This document shows, piece after piece, positions 1 to 7,310 of a DNA stretch of 40,728 nt; the first letter of the stretch is position 1; the number at the start of each line of letters is the position of its first letter. The notes under the pieces were generated by a model. The model saw only the letters and a program-made list of their open reading frames with translations. It was not told the DNA's origin and searched no databases. The DNA is taken from contig NZ_UFQC01000051.1 in the NCBI RefSeq assembly GCF_900496975.1, positions 1 to 40,728 of the forward strand, given 5' to 3'. The DNA is from Achromobacter veterisilvae (GTDB lineage Bacteria > Pseudomonadota > Gammaproteobacteria > Burkholderiales > Burkholderiaceae_B). The translations under genes were made by a program, and so were the position numbers.

Positions 1-1497
1 CTCCGCGACATTGCCGGACGCGGCGTTGCCCGAGGGGCCGCCGGCCGACGCGGCGCGCGGACCGCGCCCCTGCCCCTGCCCTTGCCCCTTGCCGCCGGAT
101 TTACCGCCCGGCCGGCCGCCCGCCTTGCCGCCCGCGGCCGACGGACGTCCGCCGGCGGGCTTGCCGCCGCTCTTGCGGTTTCCGCCTTCTCCGGCGAGCG
201 GATGGCCATTGGCATAACCGCCCGCGATCATCAGGCCGGTTCCGAAAGGATCGGACGGACACGCCGCCGCCTGGCCCGCGCTGCCCTGGCGGCCGCCTTG
301 CAGCTTGCCGCGGCGGCCGATGCGGGCGCCGTTCATGCCATTGCGGTCCATCGTGCCGAAGCCCGGAGGCAAGGCGCTGTCATGGGATTGGGGCTGCTTG
401 GAGCGGCGGCGGTTGCCGCCGGAATCGTCGTCTTCGCGCAACAGTCCAAGCTGGACCATCAGCGCGGTGACCAGCGAAGGATCCAGTTCGTCCCAGCGGC
501 CGCGGCGCAGCGTGCGGGGCAGGACGATGTCGCCGAAGCGCGTGCGGATCAACCGGCTGACCGTGACGCCGACCGCCTCGAACATGCGGCGGACTTCACG
601 GTTGCGGCCTTCCTGCAGGGTGACGCGGTACCAGCGGTTGCTGCCGTCGCCGCCCAGGTAGTCCAGGGAACCGAACGCGGCCAGGCCGTCGTCCAGCTCG
701 ATGCCATCGACCAGGGACTGGCGCTGCGCCTCGTCCATCTCGCCCAGCACCCGGACGGCGTACTCGCGTTCCGTGCCGTAGCGCGGATGCATGATGCGGT
801 TGGCCATGTCGCCGGAGGTCGTGAAGATCAGCAGGCCTTCGGTGTTCAGGTCCAGGCGGCCGACCGACAGCCACTTGCCGGTGCGCAGCTTGGGCAGGCG
901 CGCGAAGACGCTCGCGCGGCCGCCCGGGTCGTCGTGGCTGACGATCTCGCCGGCGGGCTTGTGATAGAGGATGACGCGCGGCGGCTTCTTGGTGTTCGTC
1001 CGCACGATGGGCTTGCCGTTGACGCGGACCTGGTCGTTGGGCGCCACGCGCTGGCCGATGTGCGCCGGTTCGCCGTTGACCGACACGCGGCCCGCGACGA
1101 TCAGTTCTTCCATTTCGCGCCGCGATCCGATGCCCGCGTCCGCCAGCACCTTGTGCAGCTTGGGCATGACCGCTTCGCTGTTCAGGTACTTGCCCAGCCG
1201 CTGCTCCATGCGGTCCGCCGTATCCAGGTACGCCAGGGCCTGCTCGGCCTCCTGCTCGCTACCGCGGGAATCCGGGGACTCGACCGGGGCTGCGGCCTCG
1301 GCCGCGGCGGGCTGCGCATCACCGGCGGGCGCCTGCTCGGCCGAAGCGTCGCCGCGGCGGCGGCGGAAGGGCGTTCTCAGCTTGCGGCCGCGCCCGCGCG
1401 CGCCGGCCTCGCCTTCGGCCGCGGGCTCGCGCGCCGCGGAAGATTCCGGCTGGCCGCTCGAAACGGCATCATCCGAACGGGGATCGTCGTCCTGCAT
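1..1497 (-). CDS. rluB: 23S rRNA pseudouridine synthase RluB (3' end beyond window)
   Basis: Large-subunit rRNA pseudouridine synthase of the RsuA/RluB family, which acts on 23S rRNA during ribosome assembly. The ATG is at 1495-1497 on the minus strand and the frame stays open for 499 codons to the window edge, so the C-terminus is missing. After an acidic and Arg-rich N-terminal extension of about 110 residues comes an S4 RNA-binding domain (KVLADAGIGSRREMEELI), then the synthase domain with the catalytic-Asp motif GRLDLNTEGLL and the family signature EGRNREVRRMFEAVG. The visible C-terminus is a Gly/Lys/Arg-rich low-complexity tail, typical of RluB in Burkholderiales and probably RNA-binding. 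It lies 35 bp downstream of scpB, and the two are probably co-transcribed. RluB fits better than RluE or RluF because of the S4 domain, the tail and the scpB neighbour. Confidence 0.93.
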   Translation of the reverse strand, partial: MQDDDPRSDDAVSSGQPESSAAREPAAEGEAGARGRGRKLRTPFRRRRGDASAEQAPAGDAQPAAAEAAAPVESPDSRGSEQEAEQALAYLDTADRMEQRLGKYLNSEAVMPKLHKVLADAGIGSRREMEELIVAGRVSVNGEPAHIGQRVAPNDQVRVNGKPIVRTNTKKPPRVILYHKPAGEIVSHDDPGGRASVFARLPKLRTGKWLSVGRLDLNTEGLLIFTTSGDMANRIMHPRYGTEREYAVRVLGEMDEAQRQSLVDGIELDDGLAAFGSLDYLGGDGSNRWYRVTLQEGRNREVRRMFEAVGVTVSRLIRTRFGDIVLPRTLRRGRWDELDPSLVTALMVQLGLLREDDDSGGNRRRSKQPQSHDSALPPGFGTMDRNGMNGARIGRRGKLQGGRQGSAGQAAACPSDPFGTGLMIAGGYANGHPLAGEGGNRKSGGKPAGGRPSAAGGKAGGRPGGKSGGKGQGQGQGRGPRAASAGGPSGNAASGNVAE

Positions 1498-1532
1498 TGT
1501 TGTATTCGTTGTCACTGGGACAGCTCCGAATT

Positions 1533-2741
1533 TCAAACTTGGGGGGGCCTGCCGGGGGCAGGCTCGTCATCATCTGGGGACACCGGCTCTCGGTCGGCCT
1601 CGGGCCGCTCGGGGCCTGCCTCGTCCGATTCCGGGGAGGCGGCATCCGGGCCAGGCCGAACAGGATCGGCAAGACCGGAAGCGGGCTCATGCCCGGCAGC
1701 GGCAGGCGCCGCGGTATCGGTCTCGTCAATCGGGTCGGTCGGTTCCGCGTGTTTTGCGTTCTCGACGCTTTCCTTTGCAGCACCGGCCTCTGGGGCGTCG
1801 GCGGCCATATCGGAAATGTCGCTGCCAGCCTCGCCGTCGGGAAAACCGGGCATGGCTGGCGTATCGGACAAGCCTTCGGCTTGCTCCCGGACGGTGGATT
1901 CGTCTGCGGGATCCGCGCCTTCTTCTGTGCGCGAAGCAGCGAATTCTACGCTATCGGCCGGGTCTATGGGTATATCGTGTTCCGAAACAGACAATTCCGC
2001 AACCGGAATAGCGGCTGCCGACGCCTCTCCTTCGGCGGTTTCGGCAAGGGCCTCGCCCCCGCCGCCAGCGTCCGCGCCGGCCTCTTCATCGCCGCCGGCC
2101 GCGGATTCGCCTTCGGGCGCGGCGTCGCCGCCGGCCTCGGCGCCCTCTTCCACCGGCGCCTCGCCCATCACCTGCTGGACTTCGCCCAGGTCCAGGCCCG
2201 CAAGCGCCGCGGCCGCTTGCGCGGACTCCAGCGCGGGCAGTTCGTCCAGCGCGCGCAGGCCCAGATCGTCGAGGAACTGGCGCGTCGTGCCGAACAGGGC
2301 GGGACGCCCGGGCGCGTCGCGGTGGCCGATGACCTCGATCCAGCCCCGGTCTTCCAGGGCCTTCACGATCTGCGACGACACGGTCACGCCGCGGATGTCT
2401 TCGATGTCGCCCCGGGTCACCGGCTGGCGCCAGGCCACGATGGCAAGCGTTTCCATCACGGCGCGGGAATACTTGGGCGGCTTCTCGGGGTTGAGCCTTT
2501 CAAGGTAGCGCTGCATGCGCGGACGGCTCTGGAAGCGCCATCCCGTCGCCAGTTGCACCAGCTCCAGGCCCCCATCGGCCCAGTTGTTCTGAAGCGTCTC
2601 CAGCAGCGCGCGCAGCACGCTATTGTCGAATTGCTCATCGTCCCCGAATAGCTTGCGCATTTCGGACAGTTGCATCGGCTGCGCCGCGCACAGAAGCGCG
2701 GTTTCCAGCACGATTATTGCCTCGCTATCGTTCATCGACAT
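1533..2741 (-). CDS. scpB: Segregation and condensation protein ScpB with long acidic tail
   Basis: Winged-helix kleisin-associated subunit of the SMC-ScpAB condensin, acting in chromosome compaction and segregation. The first ~195 of 402 residues are the conserved tandem winged-helix body (ALLCAAQPMQLSEMRKLF; RAVMETLAIVAWRQPVTRGDIE; ALFGTTRQFLDDLGL). The remaining ~200 residues are an Ala/Glu/Asp/Pro-rich acidic tail with no recognisable domain, roughly doubling the usual length of about 200. The start used is the ATG at 2741; a second ATG two codons in is equally possible. It is directly upstream of rluB, a common pairing. scpA would be expected upstream, but here the upstream side is the tRNA-fMet gene on the other strand, so scpA is not adjacent. 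Confidence 0.93.
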   Translation of the reverse strand: MSMNDSEAIIVLETALLCAAQPMQLSEMRKLFGDDEQFDNSVLRALLETLQNNWADGGLELVQLATGWRFQSRPRMQRYLERLNPEKPPKYSRAVMETLAIVAWRQPVTRGDIEDIRGVTVSSQIVKALEDRGWIEVIGHRDAPGRPALFGTTRQFLDDLGLRALDELPALESAQAAAALAGLDLGEVQQVMGEAPVEEGAEAGGDAAPEGESAAGGDEEAGADAGGGGEALAETAEGEASAAAIPVAELSVSEHDIPIDPADSVEFAASRTEEGADPADESTVREQAEGLSDTPAMPGFPDGEAGSDISDMAADAPEAGAAKESVENAKHAEPTDPIDETDTAAPAAAGHEPASGLADPVRPGPDAASPESDEAGPERPEADREPVSPDDDEPAPGRPPQV

Positions 2742-2761
2742 TCAAATTCAAAAGGGCTAAC

Positions 2762-2790
2762 TTGCGCCGGGTTGGAAATAAGGCTACTAT
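2762..2790 (+). promoter_or_regulatory. Sigma-70 promoter of tRNA-fMet
   Basis: TTGCGC at 2762-2767, a 17-bp spacer and TACTAT at 2785-2790, placed so that transcription begins a few bases before the tRNA at 2803. It overlaps the upstream side of the oppositely oriented scpB start, so the two divergent units share this ~60-bp region. Confidence 0.7.
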
Positions 2791-2802
2791 TCATTTCTCA
2801 GA

Positions 2803-2879
<77 letters not shown>

Positions 2880-2889
2880 AATTGATCGA

Positions 2890-2916
2890 GGCCTGGCGAA
2901 TTCGCCGGGCCTTTTT
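2890..2916 (+). terminator. Intrinsic terminator of tRNA-fMet
   Basis: GGCC-T-GGCG, loop AATT, CGCC-G-GGCC, then five T at 2912-2916. It lies 10 bp after the CCA end. Confidence 0.85.
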
Positions 2917-3525
2917 CATTTGCGCGGCCCGTGTACGCACAAAAACCCGTACACGACCCCACGCGCAGGTCCACGCACAGACCCGCGCACCGCCCGCACG
3001 CAAACCCGCAGCCGCCGCCAGGCGCACCGCCCCGATGGCGGGCCAGCAACAGACAGCGTTGGTTTGCGAAGTTCTCATGGATTCCTGTGTTTACCGCCAC
3101 CCGCCCCGGCCGTGCGCCGAAACGGCCGCGCGATCGAGCCTGGGCGGAATGCCCGCCGCGACCGTGCGCGGCGAACACCTTAAGCAAATTCCGGAAAAGC
3201 TGGCACAAATTGCCAACAAGCCTGCGAAGCACGCCGGCAACCCGGCGCCGCCTTTCGCGGCAATCGATATCAAGGACCTGAATCGCCAGGCAACGGGCGC
3301 TGCGGCGCGGCGGGCGAACCGCCACAATCCGAAAAGCCCGATGCGCCTCCCCTCGTGCATCCGGAAACCGGTTCCGCGATGCCGCGGCTCATTCCCGAGC
3401 CGAACTACGATTCTTAGATGTTTTCCAGCCTGGCCAACCGCGCCAGGCCCGTTCAAGCCGTCGCCAAATTATACCGTCAACTACTCCGCCCTCAAGCGCC
3501 CGCCCCGCCGCCCGGGGGCGGGCAG
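2917..3525. other. 609-bp intergenic region without a recognisable gene
   Basis: Open frames exist on both strands, but their translations are low-complexity (Arg/Ala/Pro-rich) and match no family I know; they look like chance frames in GC-rich DNA. Visible structures are a 7-bp inverted repeat GTGTACG/CGTACAC (2931-2937 and 2948-2954, 10-nt loop) just after the tRNA terminator, and a small palindrome TGGCA-CAAAT-TGCCA near 3200. I see no promoter that I would defend. Confidence 0.5.
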
Positions 3526-4431
3526 TTACGCGGCGGGCTCATCCCACGGCGTGGATTCCAATCGCTCCACCAGGAAATCCAGCATGGAACGCAGGATCAG
3601 CGGCATCTGCCGGCGCGAGGCATAAATGCCGTAAATGCCCAGTTCCTGGGGCTTGCTGTGGGTCAGGATGGCCCGCAGGCGGCCGGCCGCCACGTCTTCG
3701 GCGGCATAGTATGTGGGCAGCATGGCTATGCCCGCGCCTTCCAGGGCAGCCCGCGCCAGGACGGACACCTCGTTCGCGCTGATGTTGCCGCTTACCGGCA
3801 CGTCCACGGGTTCGCCGCCGCGCTCGAAACGCCACAAGCTCTTGCCGAAATACGAATGGGTCAGGCAATTGCGCAGGGACAGGTCCTCGATTCGCGCCGG
3901 CACGCCTTCGCGCTCCAGGTATTCCGGCGAGGCGCAGACCACCGAACGGCAAACCGCCAGCTTGCGCGCGATCAGGTTGGGATCCAGGTCATTGGTGATG
4001 CGCACGGCCAGGTCGACGCGTTCTTCCACCAGGTTGACGGCGCGATCGACCAGCATCAGGTCCACCGACGTGCCCGGATGCCGCTTGACGTACTCGGTGA
4101 TGGCGCTGGCCAGGTGCCGGGAACCGAACGACATGCTGGTGGTGATGCGCAACAGGCCGCGCGGCGTATCTTCGGGCGTGGCGACCGCGCTGCGCAGGTC
4201 CCCCACCATGTCCAGCATCTGCCGGCACCGCGGCAATGTCTCGGCGCCGGCCGGAGTCAGGCTGAGGCGGCGCGTCGTGCGGTGCAGCAAGCGCACGCCG
4301 ACCCACTGTTCCATTTCCGCCAGATAGCGCGACACCATGGCGCGCGACATGTCCAGATGCACCGCCGCCGCCGACAGGCTGCCCCTGTCGGCGACCTCGA
4401 CGAACACCTGCATGGCTTTCAGACGATCCAT
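3526..4431 (-). CDS. LysR-family transcriptional regulator
   Basis: A 301-residue LTTR, the usual length. The N-terminal winged helix-turn-helix begins MDRLKAMQVFVEVADRGSLS and continues through AAVHLDMSRAMVSRYLAEME to the family hallmark LLHRTTRRLSLTPAG. The rest is the periplasmic-binding-protein-like effector domain. The start chosen is the ATG at 4431, because the longer frame upstream is Arg/Ala-rich shadow sequence and the HTH sits at the standard distance from this Met. It closely resembles the subgroup whose effector domain begins after a GDLRSAV linker. No divergently transcribed target lies next to it: the upstream gene runs in the same direction and the downstream 600 bp is empty. 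Its regulon and effector cannot be told from context. Confidence 0.9.
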   Translation of the reverse strand: MDRLKAMQVFVEVADRGSLSAAAVHLDMSRAMVSRYLAEMEQWVGVRLLHRTTRRLSLTPAGAETLPRCRQMLDMVGDLRSAVATPEDTPRGLLRITTSMSFGSRHLASAITEYVKRHPGTSVDLMLVDRAVNLVEERVDLAVRITNDLDPNLIARKLAVCRSVVCASPEYLEREGVPARIEDLSLRNCLTHSYFGKSLWRFERGGEPVDVPVSGNISANEVSVLARAALEGAGIAMLPTYYAAEDVAAGRLRAILTHSKPQELGIYGIYASRRQMPLILRSMLDFLVERLESTPWDEPAA

Positions 4432-4523
4432 GATTGTCTCGATTCTTGCACCAGACCGATCGGTTATACCGTATTTCCGTGCAACACCGACATCAGAAAT
4501 CGAGAAGCGCCACCCGGCGGCGG

Positions 4524-5540
4524 TCAGGCGGGCGGTTGGTCCAGCGCCTCGCAAACGGCGTGCCGGACCTCGCCACCATCCAGCCCGCGCAGGATGCAGA
4601 CCAGCCGCGACGAGCGATCGTCGTCGGGCCATTGGGCCAGGGTGAGGATCGGATAGAGCTCGCCATGCACACCATGCACCTCGCACGGCAGGGCTTCACC
4701 CTCGAAGCGCACCAGCCCTTTCATCCGCAGCAGGCCCGACCCGAAACGTTCCTGGATCCGCGAGATCCCAGCAAGAAAGGCCGCCCGGCCCACGGGCGCT
4801 TCCAGGACCAGCGAAAAGCTGGCCACCTCCGCATGGCCGCCCGGCGGCGTCGCGGAAAAGGGCCGCAGCCAATTCGAAAGCGCGGCGCCGTCGCGCCGGG
4901 CGCGCGCGCCGGGCCCGTCCCGCAGCACGCCGGCCAGGGGCGCGTCGAGCCGCTGCACGCAGCGCTGCGCGCCGGGATTGACGGCAACGACGGCCTGCTC
5001 GGCACGGCGCAATTGCCCGGCGTCGGCCAGGTCCGATTTGCTGAACACCACGGCGTCCGCCAAGGCCAGTTGCCGCGACGCTTCGGGCTGCGCGGCCAGT
5101 TGCTCCGCGCCATGGCGCGCGTCCACCAGCACGATCGCTCCCCGGTACGCGTAGCGTTCGGACAGGAAACGGTCGTGCTTGAGTGTGAACAGGATGGGCG
5201 CGGGATCCGCCAACCCGCTGGTTTCGATCAGCACGCGGCGAAACGGCTTGATCCGGCGGCCAAGCGCCAGCATGAACAGGTCGCGCAAGGCGTCGACCAC
5301 CGCGCCGCTGACCGCGCAGCACAGGCATCCGCCCTCGACCAGCACGACGTTGTCCCGCGCCTGCCGGACCAGATGATGGTCGACGCCCACGTCGCCGTAC
5401 TCATTGACGATCACGACCGCGTCGGCATAGGCGGGATCGCGCAACAGGCGATTCAGAAGCGTAGTCTTGCCGCTGCCCAGGAACCCGGAAATCACCGTTA
5501 CGCCGATGCGCTTGTCGCCATCCTGCTTATCGTCTTTCAT
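4524..5540 (-). CDS. CobW/YjiA-type G3E GTPase (COG0523)
   Basis: A 338-residue P-loop GTPase of the family that hands metals, often zinc or cobalt, to target proteins. Visible motifs are Walker A GFLGSGKTT (residues 19-27), the NEYGDVGVD segment (46-54, the family's usual NEFGEIGID position), the metal-binding GCLCC signature (71-75), and a C-terminal CobW_C-like domain. The start at 5540 is supported by a GGAGGG Shine-Dalgarno 7 nt upstream; the longer open frame continues through the tRNA-Asn gene and is not real. No Zur box or metalloenzyme gene is adjacent, so substrate and metal are unknown. The likely orthologue type is YjiA/YeiR rather than cobalamin CobW, as no cobalamin genes are nearby. 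Confidence 0.9.
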   Translation of the reverse strand: MKDDKQDGDKRIGVTVISGFLGSGKTTLLNRLLRDPAYADAVVIVNEYGDVGVDHHLVRQARDNVVLVEGGCLCCAVSGAVVDALRDLFMLALGRRIKPFRRVLIETSGLADPAPILFTLKHDRFLSERYAYRGAIVLVDARHGAEQLAAQPEASRQLALADAVVFSKSDLADAGQLRRAEQAVVAVNPGAQRCVQRLDAPLAGVLRDGPGARARRDGAALSNWLRPFSATPPGGHAEVASFSLVLEAPVGRAAFLAGISRIQERFGSGLLRMKGLVRFEGEALPCEVHGVHGELYPILTLAQWPDDDRSSRLVCILRGLDGGEVRHAVCEALDQPPA

Positions 5541-5593
5541 ACGAACCCTCCGATGGGCCCTGCCCCGGCTCCGGCCACGAAGCGGCGAAAACC

Positions 5594-5623
5594 AAAAGGG
5601 CCATTCACTTGCGTGAATGGCCC
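5594..5623 (-). terminator. Intrinsic terminator of tRNA-Asn
   Basis: Read on the minus strand: an 11-bp perfect stem (GGGCCATTCAC / GTGAATGGCCC) with a GCAA tetraloop, followed by TTTT. It sits 10 bp beyond the tRNA CCA and upstream of the GTPase start. Confidence 0.88.
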
Positions 5624-5632
5624 TGAATTCTT

Positions 5633-5708
5633 TGGCTCCCCGAGCTGGGCTCGAACCAGCGACCTGCGGATTAACAGTCCGTCGCTCTACCGACTGAGCT
5701 ATCGGGGA
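5633..5708 (-). tRNA. tRNA-Asn (GTT)
   Basis: A 76-nt cloverleaf on the minus strand with encoded CCA (complement of 5633-5635). Acceptor stem TCCCCGA/TCGGGGA with discriminator G; anticodon loop CTGTTAA gives anticodon GTT. It is flanked by its own promoter (5725-5753) and terminator (5594-5623). Confidence 0.98.
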
Positions 5709-5724
5709 ACTGCTAAGAAACGAG

Positions 5725-5753
5725 ATTATGAACGAAATTTTTGGCTCGTGCAA
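5725..5753 (-). promoter_or_regulatory. Sigma-70 promoter of tRNA-Asn
   Basis: On the minus strand: TTGCAC (complement of 5748-5753), a 17-bp spacer, CATAAT (complement of 5725-5730). Initiation is expected near 5718, ten bases before the tRNA. It is divergent from the tRNA-Thr promoter at 5789-5817. Confidence 0.75.
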
Positions 5754-5788
5754 GTTCGCACTTTTTTTGCATTTTCCGTCCGCCCGGT

Positions 5789-5817
5789 TTCACATCGGCA
5801 AAAAACTCTGATATGAT
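5789..5817 (+). promoter_or_regulatory. Sigma-70 promoter of the tRNA-Thr locus
   Basis: TTCACA (5789-5794), a 17-bp spacer, TATGAT (5812-5817): a strong consensus promoter pointing into the split tRNA-Thr gene at 5934. After the insertion the same promoter reads through the 5' half-tRNA and into the intact tRNA-Thr at 6085-6160, ending at the terminator 6173-6199. No terminator is visible between them. Confidence 0.75.
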
Positions 5818-5933
5818 TTCGGTCTTTCCAGATCGGGCCCCAAAAACAAGGGAACGAGAAAGAAAAAAGCAAGAAAACGAAGATGTTTTGCTTCCCCGTT
5901 TCGGGCATCGCCAGGAACGAAGCAAATGGTCTT

Positions 5934-5972
5934 GCCGGCATAGCTCAGTTGGTAGAGCAGCGCATTCGTAAT
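5934..5972 (+). pseudogene. 5' half of host tRNA-Thr(CGT), interrupted in the anticodon loop
   Basis: Acceptor 5' strand GCCGGCA, D arm GCTC..GAGC, the 5' strand of the anticodon stem GCGCA and the loop TTCGTAA are intact. After T5972 the sequence changes to CGCAACGCG instead of the expected TGCGAAGGTC. The matching 3' half, ending in TGCCGGCACCA, lies at 8711-8750. The halves join into a normal 76-nt tRNA-Thr at the shared ATTCGTAAT. As it stands this half cannot fold into a tRNA. Confidence 0.93.
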
Positions 5973-6084
5973 CGCAACGCGATTGCTATGATGCGAGGCC
6001 CCCGAGGTAAGCACGACAAGGCTTTCGGGCCGCCAGCGGTCCGATGGCAAGATAGTACGGACACGGTTTAGAGTTTTAGGTTTC

Positions 6085-6160
6085 GCCGCTTTAGCTCAGT
6101 TGGTAGAGCAGTTCATTCGTAATGAAAAGGTCGCCAGTTCGAATCCGGCAAGCGGCACCA
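6085..6160 (+). tRNA. Intact tRNA-Thr (CGT) carried by the element
   Basis: A 76-nt cloverleaf with encoded CCA: acceptor GCCGCTT/AAGCGGC with discriminator A, D arm GCTC..GAGC, anticodon loop TTCGTAA (anticodon CGT), T loop TTCGAAT. It has the same anticodon as the disrupted host gene but different acceptor, anticodon-stem and T-stem sequences, so it is not a duplicate of it. One T-stem pair (GCCAG/CCGGC) is an A-C mismatch. It lies 112 bp downstream of the broken half, in the same orientation, and can be read from the host promoter at 5789-5817. It probably restores decoding of ACG codons. Confidence 0.95.
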
Positions 6161-6172
6161 AAAAAGTGAGAA

Positions 6173-6199
6173 GGGCCACCCAAACGGGTGGCCCTTTTT
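6173..6199 (+). terminator. Intrinsic terminator after the element's tRNA-Thr
   Basis: A 9-bp perfect stem GGGCCACCC/GGGTGGCCC, loop AAAC, then TTTTT at 6195-6199; it begins 12 bp after the CCA. Confidence 0.9.
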
Positions 6200-6217
6200 G
6201 CTTTGCATATGGGGAAT

Positions 6218-6247
6218 GAAAAGAGCCGCTGTCATGCGGCTCTTTTC
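6218..6247 (-). terminator. Terminator of the methyltransferase gene (probably bidirectional)
   Basis: A 12-bp perfect stem, GAAAAGAGCCGC at 6218-6229 pairing with 6236-6247, and a 6-nt loop. A/T runs on both flanks of the stem let it work in both directions. It lies 15 bp beyond the methyltransferase stop. Confidence 0.75.
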
Positions 6248-6262
6248 ACTGTATCAACGGTA

Positions 6263-7252
6263 TCACAGCGTCAGGACGGACTGCTGGCGGTATTCGTCCA
6301 GAGGTATGGACTCTCCCGCAACGATCCGCTCATAGAGCTCTTTCATCGCTTCCGGCGTCATGCCCTTGTCGAGGAACCGGAAGGCGGAGGCCCCCACGTA
6401 CTCAGGCAGGGCTTCGAACGTCATCCAGCGGCGCCCTTCCACCTCTGCCACCTGGCCCGTGGTGTTCGAGCCGCCGAAGATGTCCACGACGAGGTCGTCG
6501 GGATCAGTCAACATGCGGATGAAGAACTCGGGCAGCTTCGCGGGGAAGCGTGCCGGATGCCCCTTGATGCCGACGGCCTTGCAGCCCGATAGGTATTGCC
6601 CGTTGGACTCTGAGTTCGAGATTTGCAGGAGATTGGGCGGGATCGCTCCCCCGTTGTCCTTTGCAAAGCCTTTGCCTATGTCATGCCCCGAAGGCCGGAC
6701 TTTCGGCGTGTAGAACTTATCCGGGTCCTCGATCAGCTTCTTCATGCGATCGCTGTACGGCGCGAGAACCTTGGTGATGTCAGACTTAGGCCACTCGGTT
6801 TTGCTGAACCACCACACCGTATTGACCGAGTCCTTCGCCCGCAGCTTCCGTTTATTCACCCACTCGATCGGGCTCGGCAGCTTGGAAGGATTGAACCAGT
6901 AGAAGTCTTCCGCCAAGAAGAATTCCAACTCGTCCACCATGCGGATCATCACGCGGAAGTTGTAAAGGCTGCGGGCGGGCACTCCCTTCATGTAGGCCCC
7001 ACCGAAGTCCACGACGAAGCTCCCGTCATCCTTTAGCTTCTGGTGCACTAGCTTCGCGAACTCAAGAAACCAGTCGATGTATTCGTGCTGATCGAGGTTC
7101 CCGTACTCCTTCTGCCGTTGCAGAGCGAAAGGGGGGCTCGTCATCACTAGGTTGACGCTGTTGTCGGGAAGCGCGGCCAGGAGCTCGCGAGAGTCGCCGA
7201 CGTAGGTTCCCCCCTTTTGGGTGAAGTAGGCCGGAGAAAAAGCGTCAATCAT
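6263..7252 (-). CDS. pvuIIM: PvuII-type DNA (cytosine-N4) methyltransferase
   Basis: A 329-residue beta-class amino-methyltransferase. The catalytic motif IV TSPPF (residues 38-42) precedes the AdoMet-binding motif I (DIFGGSNTTG, 257-266), the beta-class order; SPP(F/Y) is the form found in N4-cytosine enzymes. Long blocks such as FYWFNPSKLPSPIEWVNKRK, VWWFSKTEWPKSDITKVLAP and PPNLLQISNSESNGQYL match M.PvuII as I remember it, nearly residue for residue. The expected product is CAGm4CTG, protecting the host from the neighbouring endonuclease. It is divergent from the controller gene, and the 58-bp gap between the two starts holds the C-box operator. The start used is the ATG at 7252. It ends in a strong terminator and has lower GC than the neighbouring genes, consistent with horizontal transfer. 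Confidence 0.95.
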   Translation of the reverse strand: MIDAFSPAYFTQKGGTYVGDSRELLAALPDNSVNLVMTSPPFALQRQKEYGNLDQHEYIDWFLEFAKLVHQKLKDDGSFVVDFGGAYMKGVPARSLYNFRVMIRMVDELEFFLAEDFYWFNPSKLPSPIEWVNKRKLRAKDSVNTVWWFSKTEWPKSDITKVLAPYSDRMKKLIEDPDKFYTPKVRPSGHDIGKGFAKDNGGAIPPNLLQISNSESNGQYLSGCKAVGIKGHPARFPAKLPEFFIRMLTDPDDLVVDIFGGSNTTGQVAEVEGRRWMTFEALPEYVGASAFRFLDKGMTPEAMKELYERIVAGESIPLDEYRQQSVLTL

Positions 7253-7261
7253 GTTGTGTGC

Positions 7262-7287
7262 TACTCATAGTCTGTAGATTCATCGTC
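7262..7287 (+). promoter_or_regulatory. C-box operator between methyltransferase and controller genes
   Basis: Two adjacent imperfect palindromes, tACT-CAT-AGTc (7262-7272) and GATT-CAT-CGTC (7277-7287), separated by TGTA. This is the classic tandem C-box layout bound by two dimers of a C protein. In the PvuII family the controller first activates its own gene and the endonuclease gene and later represses, which delays restriction until methylation is complete. The right box ends 5 bp before a GTG and 23 bp before the ATG of the controller gene. Confidence 0.75.
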
Positions 7288-7310
7288 ATCATGTGTTGAT
7301 TATCCCGCGT

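Noticed and set aside
82..2508. An 808-codon frame on the plus strand opposite rluB and scpB
   Set aside because: Antisense shadow in GC-rich DNA: Ala/Arg/Gly-rich with no domain, while both minus-strand genes match families along their whole length.
3180..3230. Sigma-54 promoter at TGGCACAAATTGCC
   Set aside because: The spacing between TGGCAC and TTGC is 3 bp instead of 5, and no gene follows.
5541..5753. N-terminal extension of the GTPase gene through tRNA-Asn
   Set aside because: The added residues translate the tRNA (IAQSVERRTVNPQVAGSSPA is a classic tRNA artefact), and a proper GGAGGG site precedes the ATG at 5540.
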